From positions 1 to 34,124 of IMG/VR virus record IMGVR_UViG_3300020581_000137: a DNA stretch of 34,124 bases; one strand, 5' to 3'. The position numbers and the translations under genes were made by a program. The stretch's first letter is position 1. Every line of letters starts with the position of its first letter. The notes beneath the pieces were generated by a model that was not told where the DNA came from, did no database searches, and saw nothing but the letters and a program-made list of their open reading frames with translations. Shown one piece after another: positions 22,261-29,814 of this stretch. The DNA is from a virus.

Positions 22261-22924
22261 AGGCACCGCCGACAAAATACGCTTCCATAAATCCTTGGCT
22301 GTCCGGCTCGATGTTGATCAAGAGAGCAGCGTGAGTATGCTCGCTCGGATCCGTCGCGCACTTGATCCGGCCGAACCCGCTATCCTTCAGGCCACCGCCG
22401 CACATCACCTGGAGTTCAGATAGTGGCTGGAAGATCAAATACGTCTTTCCGCTCACTCGATCGGTGATCTTGCCGCAAGCGCGATCCCCTACCACGGGAC
22501 ATCCAGCCAGCCGTTGCTCGATACGCGGGACCTTCGCCGTCTTACAATCCGCCGCAGGCGCTACCTTGAGCCCGTTCCAGCGCGGATCCGGAATATCCGG
22601 CAACGGTGGCAACTTGAAAGGAATCAGAAGATCGTTGCGGTCCTTACTGATCGCCAGGATCGGCGCGTTTGTATGCGTCAACCAGTCCAGCGTCATCGCG
22701 CACCAGGTCTTGCGCTGCCACTTCGAAAACATCCCCGGAACATCACTCTGGCTGCTGCCGATAGTGCTGCGCTGCACTTCCCACACCACGCAGGTGAGCC
22801 TCCCGATGCGGTAGTACTCACGGTTCTGGATGCGTTCCTGCTGGATGCGGATCCGATCCGTAAGCGTGAATGTCGGCTTGGTGATGATCATCGGCGCCGG
22901 TGCAGTTTGTGATGCCGTTTCCAT
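22247..22924 (-). CDS. Unknown 225-aa protein
   Basis: ATG 22924 overlaps the upstream stop (TAATG), with AAAGG upstream. The N-terminus has a helical, Arg/Gln-rich segment (DRIRIQQERIQNREYYRIG). The rest mixes strands and loops with about five Cys (RLTCVVWEV, WCAMTLDWL, DCKTAK, AGCPVVGDRACG, QVMCGGG). It ends with a compact hydrophobic stretch (ALLINIEPDSQGFMEAYFVGGAFHAG). No known domain is recognised. Its location just before the membrane and capsid genes suggests a virion or assembly role. Confidence 0.58.
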   Translation of the reverse strand: METASQTAPAPMIITKPTFTLTDRIRIQQERIQNREYYRIGRLTCVVWEVQRSTIGSSQSDVPGMFSKWQRKTWCAMTLDWLTHTNAPILAISKDRNDLLIPFKLPPLPDIPDPRWNGLKVAPAADCKTAKVPRIEQRLAGCPVVGDRACGKITDRVSGKTYLIFQPLSELQVMCGGGLKDSGFGRIKCATDPSEHTHAALLINIEPDSQGFMEAYFVGGAFHAG

Positions 22925-23124
22925 TATCGGTTCAACCTTTCCCAGATCCGTTGCGCGAGTTCGTGATCTTTTTCTTTCTTGTTTGTCCCGAGCACTTCTT
23001 CGATCGCCGCGACTTCCTTTTCTCGCCTAGCTGCGAAGGCTGCGTAACCGTGTCCGCTGGCCATCGTCTGGCCGGTCTGGACCGTCGTGGCGGTAACTGT
23101 CAGACGTTTAGTAGTGGCAGCCAT
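22924..23124 (-). CDS. Small helical 66-aa protein
   Basis: ATG 23124 follows AGGG. The N-terminal third is Thr-rich (KRLTVTATTVQTGQT). The rest is a charged helix (AARREKEVAAIEEVLGTNKKEKDHELAQRIWERL). It could be a small scaffold or assembly factor. Its stop overlaps the next start by TAATG. Confidence 0.55.
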   Translation of the reverse strand: MAATTKRLTVTATTVQTGQTMASGHGYAAFAARREKEVAAIEEVLGTNKKEKDHELAQRIWERLNR

Positions 23125-23130
23125 ATTTCC

Positions 23131-24054
23131 CTAGTTATGTATCCAAGGCCCTTCGATGCGATAGTCGCCGCCTTCGTAGAGCAATCTTTTGCTTCGCGTG
23201 TCGAACAACACCGTGGGAAGCGCGCCGTTTTCTTCTCCGTGCGTGTGGCGCCACTCGTCGGTATCTTCGTCGCCGATGTGGTGCTTCTTACCGATGTAGT
23301 GAATCTCGCGGCCATCTCCGATCTTCAGATGCCCATCCATGCTTCTAGATCCGAAATCTCCGAACGCCGCCAAGCATTCCGTGATGTCCTGATTGCCATC
23401 CACGAAATAAATCTGCTTGCCACTGGCATCCGAAACGATCAACGGAGCACTGTTCCCTTCAAACGTAATCTTCTGCACCGGGCCACCCTTCACTGGCTTG
23501 ACGAGCAGGCGAAACAGCTTGGCGAGATAGGCGTAGCGGCCGCGGGGGATGTGTGGTTCGTTGTAAACATCCAGCCACTTCACTTCCACGCCGCTGAATT
23601 CTTCGGCAATCTCTTCGACTGGCGGGTTATCGCCGTGAACGACTTCCACGCGCGGGTTGGCGGCCATGATCACCAGTTCGGAGGGGTTTTTTCTTGCGGC
23701 CTGGCGATACTCTGCGGCAAGGGCCTTGAATCCTTTCTTTTCTGCCTTGTCGGCGAGTTTCAAGAGTGATGCGCTTATTTTCTCCACTTCTCTTAGCCGC
23801 TTGGCTTCGACGCTACGCTTTCGCGGTGGATTGTTCGCGCTCATCACCATCAGTTCCGCGGGATTTGCACTCTTCAATCCGCAAGAAGGATTCTCGCGGA
23901 TCGGATGCAGAATACTGATCAGGCGCCCGGAACCTTTTATTTTCCTGCCTGGAGGAAACGCTACACGCACGCGATGATCGCCATGCTTGACGGTGCGCAC
24001 GTGCCACCCACTGGGAACAAAGGAAACGTCCTCGCGTCTGAATCTTCCAGCCAT
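23131..24054 (-). CDS. Unknown 307-aa protein with NP-ELxxM-AN repeats
   Basis: ATG 24054 overlaps the upstream stop (TGATG). An N-terminal basic beta domain (RFRREDVSFVPSGWHVRTVKHG) is followed by two copies of a short motif, NPAELMVMSANNP (about residues 69-81) and NPSELVIMAANPR (about 118-130). They flank a Lys/Arg helix (SVEAKRLREVEKISASLLKLADKAEKKG). The C-terminal half is an alpha/beta domain rich in His and Asp (HGDNPP, DGREIHYIGKKHHIGDEDTDEWRHTHGEEN). A metal site there is possible. The duplicated motif may be a docking or cleavage site. I cannot name the family. Confidence 0.6.
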   Translation of the reverse strand: MAGRFRREDVSFVPSGWHVRTVKHGDHRVRVAFPPGRKIKGSGRLISILHPIRENPSCGLKSANPAELMVMSANNPPRKRSVEAKRLREVEKISASLLKLADKAEKKGFKALAAEYRQAARKNPSELVIMAANPRVEVVHGDNPPVEEIAEEFSGVEVKWLDVYNEPHIPRGRYAYLAKLFRLLVKPVKGGPVQKITFEGNSAPLIVSDASGKQIYFVDGNQDITECLAAFGDFGSRSMDGHLKIGDGREIHYIGKKHHIGDEDTDEWRHTHGEENGALPTVLFDTRSKRLLYEGGDYRIEGPWIHN

Positions 24055-24473
24055 CACGCCGCCACCGTAGACTGCGACGACTGCACGAAGATGTAATCCG
24101 TATCGCGATACCAATCGACCGCTTTCCGCCAGCCAATCGCCATCGCTTTCCACGCCAGGGAATTCGCGCCTTCGATCTCTTCGGCAGTCAATCCCGAGCT
24201 GTCAGTAAGGAATTTCTGCTGGCAGGCCGCGCAGTGATTGAGGAACGTGTCGAAATCCGGAATGCCGAGAGGCACAAAGGATTCGATGACATGGAAACAG
24301 TAAGCGTGCGCGCGGACCTGATCACGATAGATTCTCACCGACATATCTATCGCTGGACTCATTCCGGGATTGTCCTTCATGCGGTGAACGTGTCCAAGTT
24401 CGATCGTGCGCACCGGCTTCCCCGCTTTCCAATCAGCGAGCACGTGAAGCGTATCTGGTACGATTGGTGTCAT
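24054..24473 (-). CDS. Unknown 139-aa protein
   Basis: ATG 24473 overlaps the stop of the preceding gene (ATGA). It is a mixed alpha/beta sequence with His/Cys around residues 20-82 (LGHVHRM, AHAYCFHVIES, LNHCAACQQKF) that could bind a metal, then a Trp-rich helix (NSLAWKAMAIGWRKAVDWYRD). No family is recognised. The coupled position between two unknown virion-cluster genes supports reality. Confidence 0.58.
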   Translation of the reverse strand: MTPIVPDTLHVLADWKAGKPVRTIELGHVHRMKDNPGMSPAIDMSVRIYRDQVRAHAYCFHVIESFVPLGIPDFDTFLNHCAACQQKFLTDSSGLTAEEIEGANSLAWKAMAIGWRKAVDWYRDTDYIFVQSSQSTVAA

Positions 24474-25462
24474 CTCCGTTTCCCGCCAAACAAGCCCGAG
24501 GCCAATGGGCCAGCCATCACCAGCGCGACGGCGCCGAGTCCGATCCACTTCGCATTCGTCATAAGCCAGGTTTCGAGCGTGCTCGCGGATTGCGGCTGCG
24601 CTCCGGTGGATGCCAGTGTCTTCAGGATTGCCTGCGCGGTCACGGTGTCGCCCTTCGCTTGCGCTGCAGCAAGCGCCGAGAGCAGATCTTTATTCGTGGA
24701 GGCTGTGGATTGCGTTTGCGTCTGCGTGGCATTCGCCTGAATCGCGTTCACGTCTACCGACTTGCTCCAAGTGTGAATCGCGTAGAGCGTGATGAAAGCG
24801 CCGACGATGAAGACGGCCGCGCCCGCCACCCAAACCAGTGGAGCGATCCCCAGACCAGAGATCCCGGCTGGCGCCGATCCCATCAGCAGCGTGTAGTAGC
24901 GCGTGAACTGCGTGGCCAGGTCTGAATATTGTTGGCGTTTCGCGATCAGATCGCGGCCAACTGCCGCAGCCACGCCGGGAACTGTTTGCGCCTGGTGCTC
25001 GAGTGTCTGCAGATCCTGATTCACTTCCTGGAATAGACTGACCAGGTTGGCCCAAGACGAGGAATCGGTGGGATCGTAGCCCAGCACGTCCTGGAAACTC
25101 ATCGAACCTTCAAGAATCGCATCGTGTTCCGCCTGCGTGATGTGGCCCGCAGCTAGAAGTTCGTCCGCCGCTTCGCCGGTGGGATCGGAAGCAGCGCCGA
25201 GGCCATGCAGATGCCAGGCTTGCGATTTGAAGGGATGGTTCTGGCCCAGCTCGCCGAATTCGCCGAGGCCGCTGAGTTTGTGATCGGTGTGATGAACGTC
25301 CGTATAGAGTTCCCACGGATCAAACGGACGATTCAAATAGTATTCGCCGAGCCCGCCGGCATCGGCCGGAACTCCCGAAAGATGCGCTGCACCAAACGGA
25401 TTGGTTTGCCCGTACGGCCGGAAGCCCACTTTGTTGCCCGTGTCTGCGATCATGTAGGCCAT
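24470..25462 (-). CDS. Virion membrane protein candidate with GLGEFGELGQ motif
   Basis: A 330-residue protein from ATG 25462, adjacent to the previous stop (TAAATG). The N-terminal 90 residues include GLGEFGELGQ (about residues 67-76), almost the same as the motif in 25463-26077. A helical middle (ANLVSLFQEVNQDLQTLEHQ) follows. One membrane helix is at about 203-228 (APLVWVAGAAVFIVGAFITL) and a second at the C-terminus before GGKRR. The part between the helices is Ala/Gln/Thr-rich and helical. Two helices with basic tails would place the loops on one side of a membrane. Confidence 0.66.
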   Translation of the reverse strand: MAYMIADTGNKVGFRPYGQTNPFGAAHLSGVPADAGGLGEYYLNRPFDPWELYTDVHHTDHKLSGLGEFGELGQNHPFKSQAWHLHGLGAASDPTGEAADELLAAGHITQAEHDAILEGSMSFQDVLGYDPTDSSSWANLVSLFQEVNQDLQTLEHQAQTVPGVAAAVGRDLIAKRQQYSDLATQFTRYYTLLMGSAPAGISGLGIAPLVWVAGAAVFIVGAFITLYAIHTWSKSVDVNAIQANATQTQTQSTASTNKDLLSALAAAQAKGDTVTAQAILKTLASTGAQPQSASTLETWLMTNAKWIGLGAVALVMAGPLASGLFGGKRR

Positions 25463-26077
25463 TTAACGCTTCCCCATTGCGAGCGCCGCTACGGCCGCAA
25501 GAGCAAACAGCGCCCAATTCGGAACTCCGGGAATGGATTGCTGCGTGAGCACCGAAGCTGCCGAACCTGGCACCGCAGGAACTCCCACGCGCGGCGAAGG
25601 GCCTGGAGCAAGATTCACGCCGCCAGCGCTCGCCGCTTTGGTTACGTCGGCAGCAGACTTCATGGCAGCAGCAACGGCCGAAGAAGAAGCCACTCCCGGC
25701 TTCATCGTGCCGCTAGCCACGGCCTGCGCGTACAGGTTGGCGATGTCCTGCTGATTCGAAGTGATGGTTGGACCAGTATTGAGCAGGTTCCCGGCAGGAT
25801 CAAATGAAGAAGGTTGCAGATTCAGATCGGCGCCACTAGGAATCAGAAGGAGTGGATTGTTGGGATAAAAATCGGATGGCACGTTAGGGACGAGAGATCC
25901 GCCTTCGTACATCGTGGGATCGATCGCAGGCGGTGGAGTATCCGTCCACATCGGATCGATGCTCATGGTATCGACCAGGGCCGGATCCTGGCCCAATTCT
26001 CCGAGTTCGCCGAGCCCCATGAGGTATAGCGGAGTTCGCGAAGCCCGCACCGTATGTGGATGATAACCCTCGATCAT
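25463..26077 (-). CDS. C-tail-anchored protein with GLGELGELGQ motif
   Basis: A 204-residue protein from ATG 26077. The motif GLGELGELGQ lies at about residues 21-30. The middle is Pro/Asp/Asn-rich and probably extended (MSIDPMWTDTPPPAIDP). It then runs into an Ala/Ser helix and one C-terminal membrane helix (NWALFALAAVAALAM) followed by GKR. The same design (motif, extended region, C-terminal helix, basic tail) is seen in its neighbours. The gene has an unusual leader with two overlapping palindromes (26092-26120). Confidence 0.66.
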   Translation of the reverse strand: MIEGYHPHTVRASRTPLYLMGLGELGELGQDPALVDTMSIDPMWTDTPPPAIDPTMYEGGSLVPNVPSDFYPNNPLLLIPSGADLNLQPSSFDPAGNLLNTGPTITSNQQDIANLYAQAVASGTMKPGVASSSAVAAAMKSAADVTKAASAGGVNLAPGPSPRVGVPAVPGSAASVLTQQSIPGVPNWALFALAAVAALAMGKR

Positions 26078-26091
26078 ATTTGTGCCCGATC

Positions 26092-26120
26092 ATTTGCACT
26101 TGCAAATGTAAGTACATTTG
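26092..26120 (-). promoter_or_regulatory. Two overlapping palindromes, mutually exclusive as RNA hairpins
   Basis: ATTTGCA-CT-TGCAAAT (26092-26107) and CAAATGTA-AG-TACATTTG (26103-26120) share CAAAT, so only one can pair at a time. The second has the GTACTTAC core on the minus strand. They lie 14 nt upstream of ATG 26077 and between two leftward genes. No T-run follows. Confidence 0.6.
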
Positions 26121-26138
26121 ACACAGTGCGACCAATCA

Positions 26139-27125
26139 TCAGCGCTTGCCTTTGAGCAGCATCGAAGCAAGAACAGCCGCACCGGCCACCAAACCCCAAT
26201 TGGGAATCGCAGCCCAGAGCGAGCTGGGCTGCTCCAGCCAGCTCATCGCGTTAGCAACCACCCCGGAACCTGCAACGGCAGTTGTGGCAATCAATTGGCC
26301 TGTGGCTGGATTCTGCGTTACGGACGAAGCAGGAACGACCGTTCCGGTCGAAAGATTCAAATAGTTTCCGCTGCCGTCGTTCAGTGGAACGACTTGATTG
26401 GTCGCGACGATCGGTGCAGGCGTAGGTGAAACCGGTGGAGCAACTGCAACCGGAATGCTCGGCGCAGGCGGAAGAGGCAGCGGCGAAGATGGCGGTTTAT
26501 TTACCACACTGGTGGCGCCGGTGGCTGGATCCGCAACCAGGTGCGTGATCGCGCAGCCATTCGCATCGGTGCCCGCGCTTTCGTAGTGATAGCCTCGCGG
26601 TGGTGGCGCCATGCTGGTTGGACAGGAAACAATGTTCGGGCGCCACACAACAGGAAATGGCATTGGCCCAGGCATCGGAGGGCCGCCATTTGTAAAAGCG
26701 CCGCGGTTCATCAATTCTGGCATTATCCCGAGCGCCGCGGCCGCCACTGAGTCCGGCAGGAAAGCGTCTTCGAGTGTTTCAAAATAATCCGAAGGAAACG
26801 AACCGGGCGCTACGGCCGTGCCCGCATGCTTCTCCGTCTGATAACCGCGGTACGTGTGCGCGTGACCAGATGCATTCGGGCGAGGGGGAACTTCCGCCGA
26901 GGAACGATAGACGCCGTACGGGTTTCGTTGATTCGCGTGCGCCGTATCGTGTGCCGACATCCCATCTTCGCGATCCTGTTCAAATTGATCATTGGGAAGA
27001 ATGTCCGTGCCGCGGGATTCGGTGTGGGTAAAACCTTTGTAGTGTCCGCCTGCAGGTCCACCCGGAACGGTGAGACGCCATCCGGGATACGCAAAATGCT
27101 TTCCGTCGCGGTAGGCGCTTAACAT
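26139..27125 (-). CDS. Pro-rich C-tail-anchored protein
   Basis: A 328-residue protein from ATG 27125 (one nucleotide after the upstream stop, TAAAATG; the longer frame to 27308 is not supported). The first half is His/Gly/Tyr/Asp-rich (YPGWRLTVPGGPAGGHYKGF, QFEQDREDGMSAHDTAHANQ). The middle has a dense Pro/Ala/Val stretch (SSPLPLPPAPSIPVAVAPP). The end is a single membrane helix (NWGLVAGAAVLASMLL) with KGKR. It may be a spike stalk or a virion membrane anchor. The function is inferred only from layout. Confidence 0.63.
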   Translation of the reverse strand: MLSAYRDGKHFAYPGWRLTVPGGPAGGHYKGFTHTESRGTDILPNDQFEQDREDGMSAHDTAHANQRNPYGVYRSSAEVPPRPNASGHAHTYRGYQTEKHAGTAVAPGSFPSDYFETLEDAFLPDSVAAAALGIMPELMNRGAFTNGGPPMPGPMPFPVVWRPNIVSCPTSMAPPPRGYHYESAGTDANGCAITHLVADPATGATSVVNKPPSSPLPLPPAPSIPVAVAPPVSPTPAPIVATNQVVPLNDGSGNYLNLSTGTVVPASSVTQNPATGQLIATTAVAGSGVVANAMSWLEQPSSLWAAIPNWGLVAGAAVLASMLLKGKR

Positions 27126-27126
27126 T

Positions 27127-28041
27127 TTATTTGCGACCTCCGAGAAGCAGCAGCGCGCCCACGCCCAGCGCCAACCATAATCCGAGGTTCGAGCTGGCGG
27201 TGAGTGAAACCCCTGGCCTTGGAGGCGAAGAGTATCCGGCCGGTGGCACGCCATACGGCGAATATCTTGTTTGGAACGAAGTCCACGGCCCGGAAGAACT
27301 GTAATCAAACGGACTCGCTGCCTGGCCCTGTGAAGCGCGGATGATGTCTGCGGTGACTTGCCCGGTAGTCGCGATCATCGTGGAAGTACTGTCACCGCTC
27401 GAAGCATCTCCCATCGTCCGCACGCGGCCGTAAGATCCGAGCCCACTGATCATGTGGCTGCGATACCGCGGATAAAGTCCGAGGCCGCTCACGCCCGAAC
27501 CGGAATCTCCAAGCGCCCACCACTTCGAGCGGTACACCATTGGCGGCGCAACGCCGAACTGCGAATCACTGCGCGCCGCATCCATCGGGATCCACTGTCC
27601 GGATCCGGCCGGAACTTCCCCTTCGACGTACACATGGGAAAACTGATCGGGCGCGCTAGGGCTCGCCGCCACCGTCACCAGCCGAGCGGGATAACCCACC
27701 GCCATGAGTAGAGTTCCGGTGAGCATCGAAATATCGTCACAATCGCCTGACCGGATCTTCAGCAGCTCCGCTGGCGGATAAAGCGTTTCCTTGTTTACGG
27801 GATCCTTCGTGAAGCGGATGTTCCTCCGCACCCACTCGTAGATCGCATTCGCTTCCGCAACATCATCGAACGCGGGTGCACTGCGTACGATGTCACGGGC
27901 TAGCCGATTCACGGAGGAATCGCGCAACGCCTCATCGACGAGCGCGCGCATCTGGTTGATGGTTTGTTCTACGCCAGAATCGCCGCCGAGCAGCGGCATC
28001 ACGTACGTTTCCGGTGGGAAAGCGATCGGCATTGAGCCCAT
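27127..28041 (-). CDS. Transglutaminase-like protein with C-terminal membrane helix
   Basis: A 304-residue protein if it starts at ATG 28041. No clear ribosome site is seen, ATG 28032 is also possible, and the frame is open to a TTG at 28233. The transglutaminase-like core (Transglut_core, PF01841) holds the catalytic triad: Cys101 in SGDCDD, His in FSHVYVEG and Asp in PMDAARSD. GLG motifs follow (VSGLGLYPRYRS, ISGLGSYG), then a C-terminal membrane helix and GGRK. It could crosslink or cleave capsid proteins or trim peptidoglycan peptides. It is the first gene of the leftward arm. Confidence 0.76.
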   Translation of the reverse strand: MGSMPIAFPPETYVMPLLGGDSGVEQTINQMRALVDEALRDSSVNRLARDIVRSAPAFDDVAEANAIYEWVRRNIRFTKDPVNKETLYPPAELLKIRSGDCDDISMLTGTLLMAVGYPARLVTVAASPSAPDQFSHVYVEGEVPAGSGQWIPMDAARSDSQFGVAPPMVYRSKWWALGDSGSGVSGLGLYPRYRSHMISGLGSYGRVRTMGDASSGDSTSTMIATTGQVTADIIRASQGQAASPFDYSSSGPWTSFQTRYSPYGVPPAGYSSPPRPGVSLTASSNLGLWLALGVGALLLLGGRK

Positions 28042-28189
28042 AGAAGACTTTTGCTGGGATGGTTTCACGTGCTGCGCAGCGTTGACTGCTGCAGCGTCGT
28101 CCGCCCGATCCCAGCAATATTGCGATCGACAGATCGCGCGCGGACGGATGCAACTGTGGTCTTTCTGCAATGTGTTTGTCAACAAATGA

Positions 28190-28203
28190 GGTAGTATACT
28201 GCC
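28190..28203. promoter_or_regulatory. AGTATACT palindrome in the divergent region
   Basis: GGTAGTATACTGCC is symmetric except for one pair. On the minus strand it contains TATACT, a 5 of 6 match to a -10 box that would serve the leftward operon, although no good -35 is spaced from it. It may also be an operator. Confidence 0.4.
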
Positions 28204-28246
28204 GGTAAGATTTACACATACCAGCCAGTACAAGTGACACCAGAGG

Positions 28247-28305
28247 TTGACATTTGCCCATTAGTGGGCACAGAATGTGCCAATATATGGGCATCAGAAG
28301 ATGCC
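28247..28305 (+). promoter_or_regulatory. Rightward promoter with three operator-like palindromes
   Basis: TTGACA (28247-28252) is followed after 18 nt by CAGAAT (28271-28276), a fair promoter. Three palindromes overlap or follow: TGCCCA-TTAG-TGGGCA (28255-28270), GGCAC-AGAAT-GTGCC (28267-28281) and GGCATC-AGAA-GATGCC (28290-28305). All carry GGCA/TGCC half-sites. This is the only clear tandem operator array in the genome and sits between the two divergent arms. Confidence 0.6.
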
Positions 28306-28330
28306 GCAACGTGCTTTTCAAAGGAGAAAC

Positions 28331-29743
28331 ATGGCCCCACCTGGTCCGGTAGTCGAAACCGTATCCCGCAAACGTGTCGTACCCGCCGCAGAATTAGAAA
28401 ACGAAAAAACTTCTCGAGTTCCTGACTTCTGGGAGTACATCGAATCCCTGAAGCCCGATCAATGGTCGGATCACATTGTCTATTTGTATCGGCAGGAACC
28501 GAAAACCACCACGTATCCCGGCGCGCCACCGGCATACCTGGAGAAATATGTCGGCAGCATCGAAGTACGTCCCGGTGTCACGGTGATGATGGACGATGCC
28601 GGAACGATCCAGCAAGCGATCAAAGAAAAGTTTGGCGGCCGCGTCTTCCGCATGATCTTGAAGAAGGGACACGAACGGCTAACCGAAACAACATTCAGCA
28701 CGGAAGCGCAGCCGAAGTATCCGGACTCGGTTCCGCAGTATGCGCAGAACCCTTTGCCGAATGCTGGAGCGCCTGCACAGAGCGACGCCAACGCTATCGC
28801 CACGAAAGCAATCGACACGGTAGCGAATCAACCGCAGGAGATGATGAACATCGCGATCAACGCTCTACGCGCGTCCGCCGAAATGATTGCGCGATCCGCC
28901 GCAGTAGCAGCTCAACCACCTGCTGCTCCAGCGGTCGGTTCAATCGATTCGGAACTGGATCGCGCGTTCAAGGCCGCAATGATTCAGAAGCTGCTTGCTC
29001 CGCCTCCACCGCCACCGGATCCTTTCGAGATGTTGGTGAAGTTAAAACAGTTGATGAGCGACGGAACCGCCAGCAACAACTCACTTATGGATAAAATTAC
29101 GAGCGCCGCGGTAGAAAAGATCCTGAATCCGGCGCCGCCAGCGGTCAGTGGCCGCACCACGCTGCTCGACCTCGGCCGCGAATTCATTCCCGTGCTGGGC
29201 GCCACGGTACGCGAGACGATGCACGAATATCGGCTGGCTCGCGAAGCAGATGTGAAGATCGTTGAACTTAACCGCGGCGCACAGCCTGCAGCTCCAGCAC
29301 CCGCGGCAGGAGTGATCCCCCTCGAAACACAACACAATCCGAATCCCCAGCCTGCACCGGCACCCGTAGCCGCTCCCGTGCAGCAGCCCAAACCTACGTT
29401 CCAATGGGTAGCCGAGCGCGTAGCCAAGATCGTGAAGGACGTGCAATACACTACGGATGAGGCAGTCGATCACGTGTTGTCATTCCTCTATGACACCGAT
29501 GAGCGCCTGGTCAGCCTGCTGCTCGATCCGCCGAAGATGGATCGGCGCCTCTCGCCTGGCAAGCAAGGTCTGGTGCAACTCTTCCAGTACGAACCGGCGC
29601 TGCGCGAGTGCATGGTGAACCCGCCGCGCGTTTCCGAGTTTATCGATAAATTTATCGTTGCGGCCACCGAAGCGGAAGCTGCCGAAGCGAAGCTACGTGC
29701 GGCCGCTCCGGAGACTACTACACCGCCAACTCCACCAAACTAG
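28331..29743 (+). CDS. Unknown 470-aa Pro/Ala-rich protein
   Basis: ATG 28331 follows AAGGAG (28321-28326). A compact N-terminal domain (residues 20-110: FWEYIESLKPDQWSDHIVYLYRQEP, RVFRMILKKGHERL) is followed by long helical and Pro-rich regions, with poly-Pro at about 222-232 and an Ala/Pro/Gln linker at about 318-355. A C-terminal helical domain (VAERVAKIVKDVQYTTDEAVDHVLSFLYD) then leads to a Thr/Pro tail. It resembles linker-rich scaffold or replication accessory proteins. It is the first gene of the rightward arm, before the helicase. The operator array just upstream suggests tight control. Function unknown. Confidence 0.65.
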   Translation: MAPPGPVVETVSRKRVVPAAELENEKTSRVPDFWEYIESLKPDQWSDHIVYLYRQEPKTTTYPGAPPAYLEKYVGSIEVRPGVTVMMDDAGTIQQAIKEKFGGRVFRMILKKGHERLTETTFSTEAQPKYPDSVPQYAQNPLPNAGAPAQSDANAIATKAIDTVANQPQEMMNIAINALRASAEMIARSAAVAAQPPAAPAVGSIDSELDRAFKAAMIQKLLAPPPPPPDPFEMLVKLKQLMSDGTASNNSLMDKITSAAVEKILNPAPPAVSGRTTLLDLGREFIPVLGATVRETMHEYRLAREADVKIVELNRGAQPAAPAPAAGVIPLETQHNPNPQPAPAPVAAPVQQPKPTFQWVAERVAKIVKDVQYTTDEAVDHVLSFLYDTDERLVSLLLDPPKMDRRLSPGKQGLVQLFQYEPALRECMVNPPRVSEFIDKFIVAATEAEAAEAKLRAAAPETTTPPTPPN

Positions 29744-29772
29744 TTGACATTCGCTAGCCGCGAATGTACTTT
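29744..29772 (+). promoter_or_regulatory. Helicase promoter with embedded operator
   Basis: TTGACA (29744-29749), a 17-nt spacer and TACTTT (29767-29772, weak -10). The palindrome ACATTCGC (29747-29754) / GCGAATGT (29760-29767) fills the spacer, so a bound protein would block RNA polymerase. It begins right after the stop of the upstream gene. Confidence 0.5.
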
Positions 29773-29814
29773 CTTTCTCGCGCTTAGAACCGGAAGGAAG
29801 CTGGGAGTTCGGCG

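Noticed and set aside
22900-23769. 289-aa plus-strand open frame
   Set aside because: Antisense to three coupled leftward genes with good starts; Phe/Arg-rich shadow without motif.
28141-28330. CRISPR-like array from the short palindromes
   Set aside because: The palindromes are short, unequal and have no regular spacers; operator sites fit better.
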